From assembly GCA_002786595.1 (NCBI GenBank), contig PCTC01000001.1, forward strand, positions 1 through 6,438: a stretch of 6,438 nt of DNA, read 5' to 3'. Position numbers and translations under genes: made by a program. Under the pieces are notes generated by a model. It ran no database searches and had not been told where the DNA came from. It saw nothing but the letters and a program-made list of their open reading frames with translations. Position 1 is the first letter of the stretch, and each line of letters starts with the position of its first letter. Shown one piece after another: positions 6,117-6,438 of the stretch. Source of the stretch: Candidatus Roizmanbacteria bacterium CG22_combo_CG10-13_8_21_14_all_34_12. GTDB lineage: Bacteria; Patescibacteriota; Microgenomatia; UBA1406; GWC2-37-13.

Positions 6117-6335
6117 TTACCTTCTAAACAAATCAATTGAAAGTTGCGATTGTCTTATTATTGAGCGAAGAGTACCTGGAGCCAAATCTCTAGAATGAAA
6201 AGGAATCGTCGTATGAGCTTTGGTTTTCGGATTGAAATATTGTTTATGGCTGGATTTGCTGACGTTAACAACAAAACCGTTTTTAAGAAGAACTGTTTCG
6301 ACTTCACGAGGTCTTAGTGGAGCTAATCGAGGCAT
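6117..6335 (-). CDS. hicA: HicA-type toxin (mRNA interferase)
   Basis: A 72-residue protein matching HicA in length and motif order: PREVETVLLKNGF (9-21), SKSSHKQYFNP (26-36) carrying the catalytic histidine H30, TTIPFHSRDLAPGTLRSIIRQ (42-62) and a short C-terminal helix. HicA folds like a double-stranded RNA-binding domain and cuts mRNA until bound by its antitoxin HicB. The usual Gly before Ser-His (GSH) is Ser here (SSH); I do not expect that alone to abolish activity. The start lies 1 nt after the stop of an upstream reading frame and has no Shine-Dalgarno of its own, so it is probably made by translational coupling. No terminator is evident after it. Confidence 0.88.
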   Translation of the reverse strand: MPRLAPLRPREVETVLLKNGFVVNVSKSSHKQYFNPKTKAHTTIPFHSRDLAPGTLRSIIRQSQLSIDLFRR

Positions 6336-6336
6336 A

Positions 6337-6438
6337 TTAAAAAGCTAATTTAAGGTTTGCTGGCACATTCACTTGATATTGACTAATATAAAAATCAGAG
6401 GAATCTTGTGCGGGTACCTCTGAATCAGTCTTGATTAA
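6337..6438 (-). CDS. C-terminal end of a gene upstream of hicA, probably HicB antitoxin (partial)
   Basis: A minus-strand frame stays open from the window edge for 33 codons and ends in TAA at 6337-6339. The other two minus-strand frames are interrupted. The peptide ends FYISQYQVNVPANLKLAF. Its beta-strand-like finish resembles the end of many short HicB proteins, and a gene ending 1 nt before hicA is where an antitoxin partner is expected. The identity rests mainly on position, because the HicB core domain lies outside the window. Confidence 0.5.
   Translation of the reverse strand, partial: LIKTDSEVPAQDSSDFYISQYQVNVPANLKLAF

Overview
The window is AT-rich and compact, and it uses the standard code: the HD gene ends in TGA followed directly by in-frame TAA TAA. 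It carries small lone regulator and toxin-antitoxin genes, dispersed hairpin repeats and almost no spacing inside the main operon. This looks like a small-genome uncultured bacterium. The AbrB-type protein, with its long lysine-rich tail, resembles proteins I associate with the Candidate Phyla Radiation (Microgenomates-like Patescibacteria). That taxonomic guess comes from protein style and memory, not from a marker gene.

Layout. Bases 1-80 hold an imperfect hairpin and a 40-bp palindromic repeat. A minus-strand AbrB/SpoVT-type regulator (95-391) follows, with a near-consensus sigma70-type promoter and a palindrome behind it. A second copy of the 40-bp repeat, with an extra 24-bp motif inserted in its loop, lies at 478-541. 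The regulator unit is therefore bracketed by direct repeats. A plus-strand TauE/SafE-family membrane permease (566-1321) comes next and converges, with a 20-bp gap, on a minus-strand two-gene operon.

The two-gene operon (5862 to 1342, minus strand) is the notable part. The first gene encodes 944 residues: an unrecognised N-terminal region, a full-length lactate/malate-dehydrogenase-like module (about 180-495), an unrecognised helical linker, and a C-terminal NadD-like (NMN adenylyltransferase) module (about 745-930). The second gene starts 9 bp later, with its Shine-Dalgarno sequence overlapping the previous stop codon. It encodes a 558-residue protein with a YqeK-like HD hydrolase domain and, possibly, a degenerate second HD domain in front. 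NadD next to an HD hydrolase (YqeK) is a familiar pairing in Firmicutes. The fused dehydrogenase and the substituted catalytic positions are not familiar to me. A plausible reading is a pathway that makes, senses or clears a pyridine-type dinucleotide or related adenylylated compound; the substrate is unknown. The leader of this operon contains a terminator-like hairpin ending 5 nt before the start codon, which suggests attenuation or ribosome-site masking.

The right end (6117-6438) holds a HicA-type toxin and, 1 nt upstream of it, the C-terminal end of a gene that runs out of the window and is probably the HicB antitoxin.
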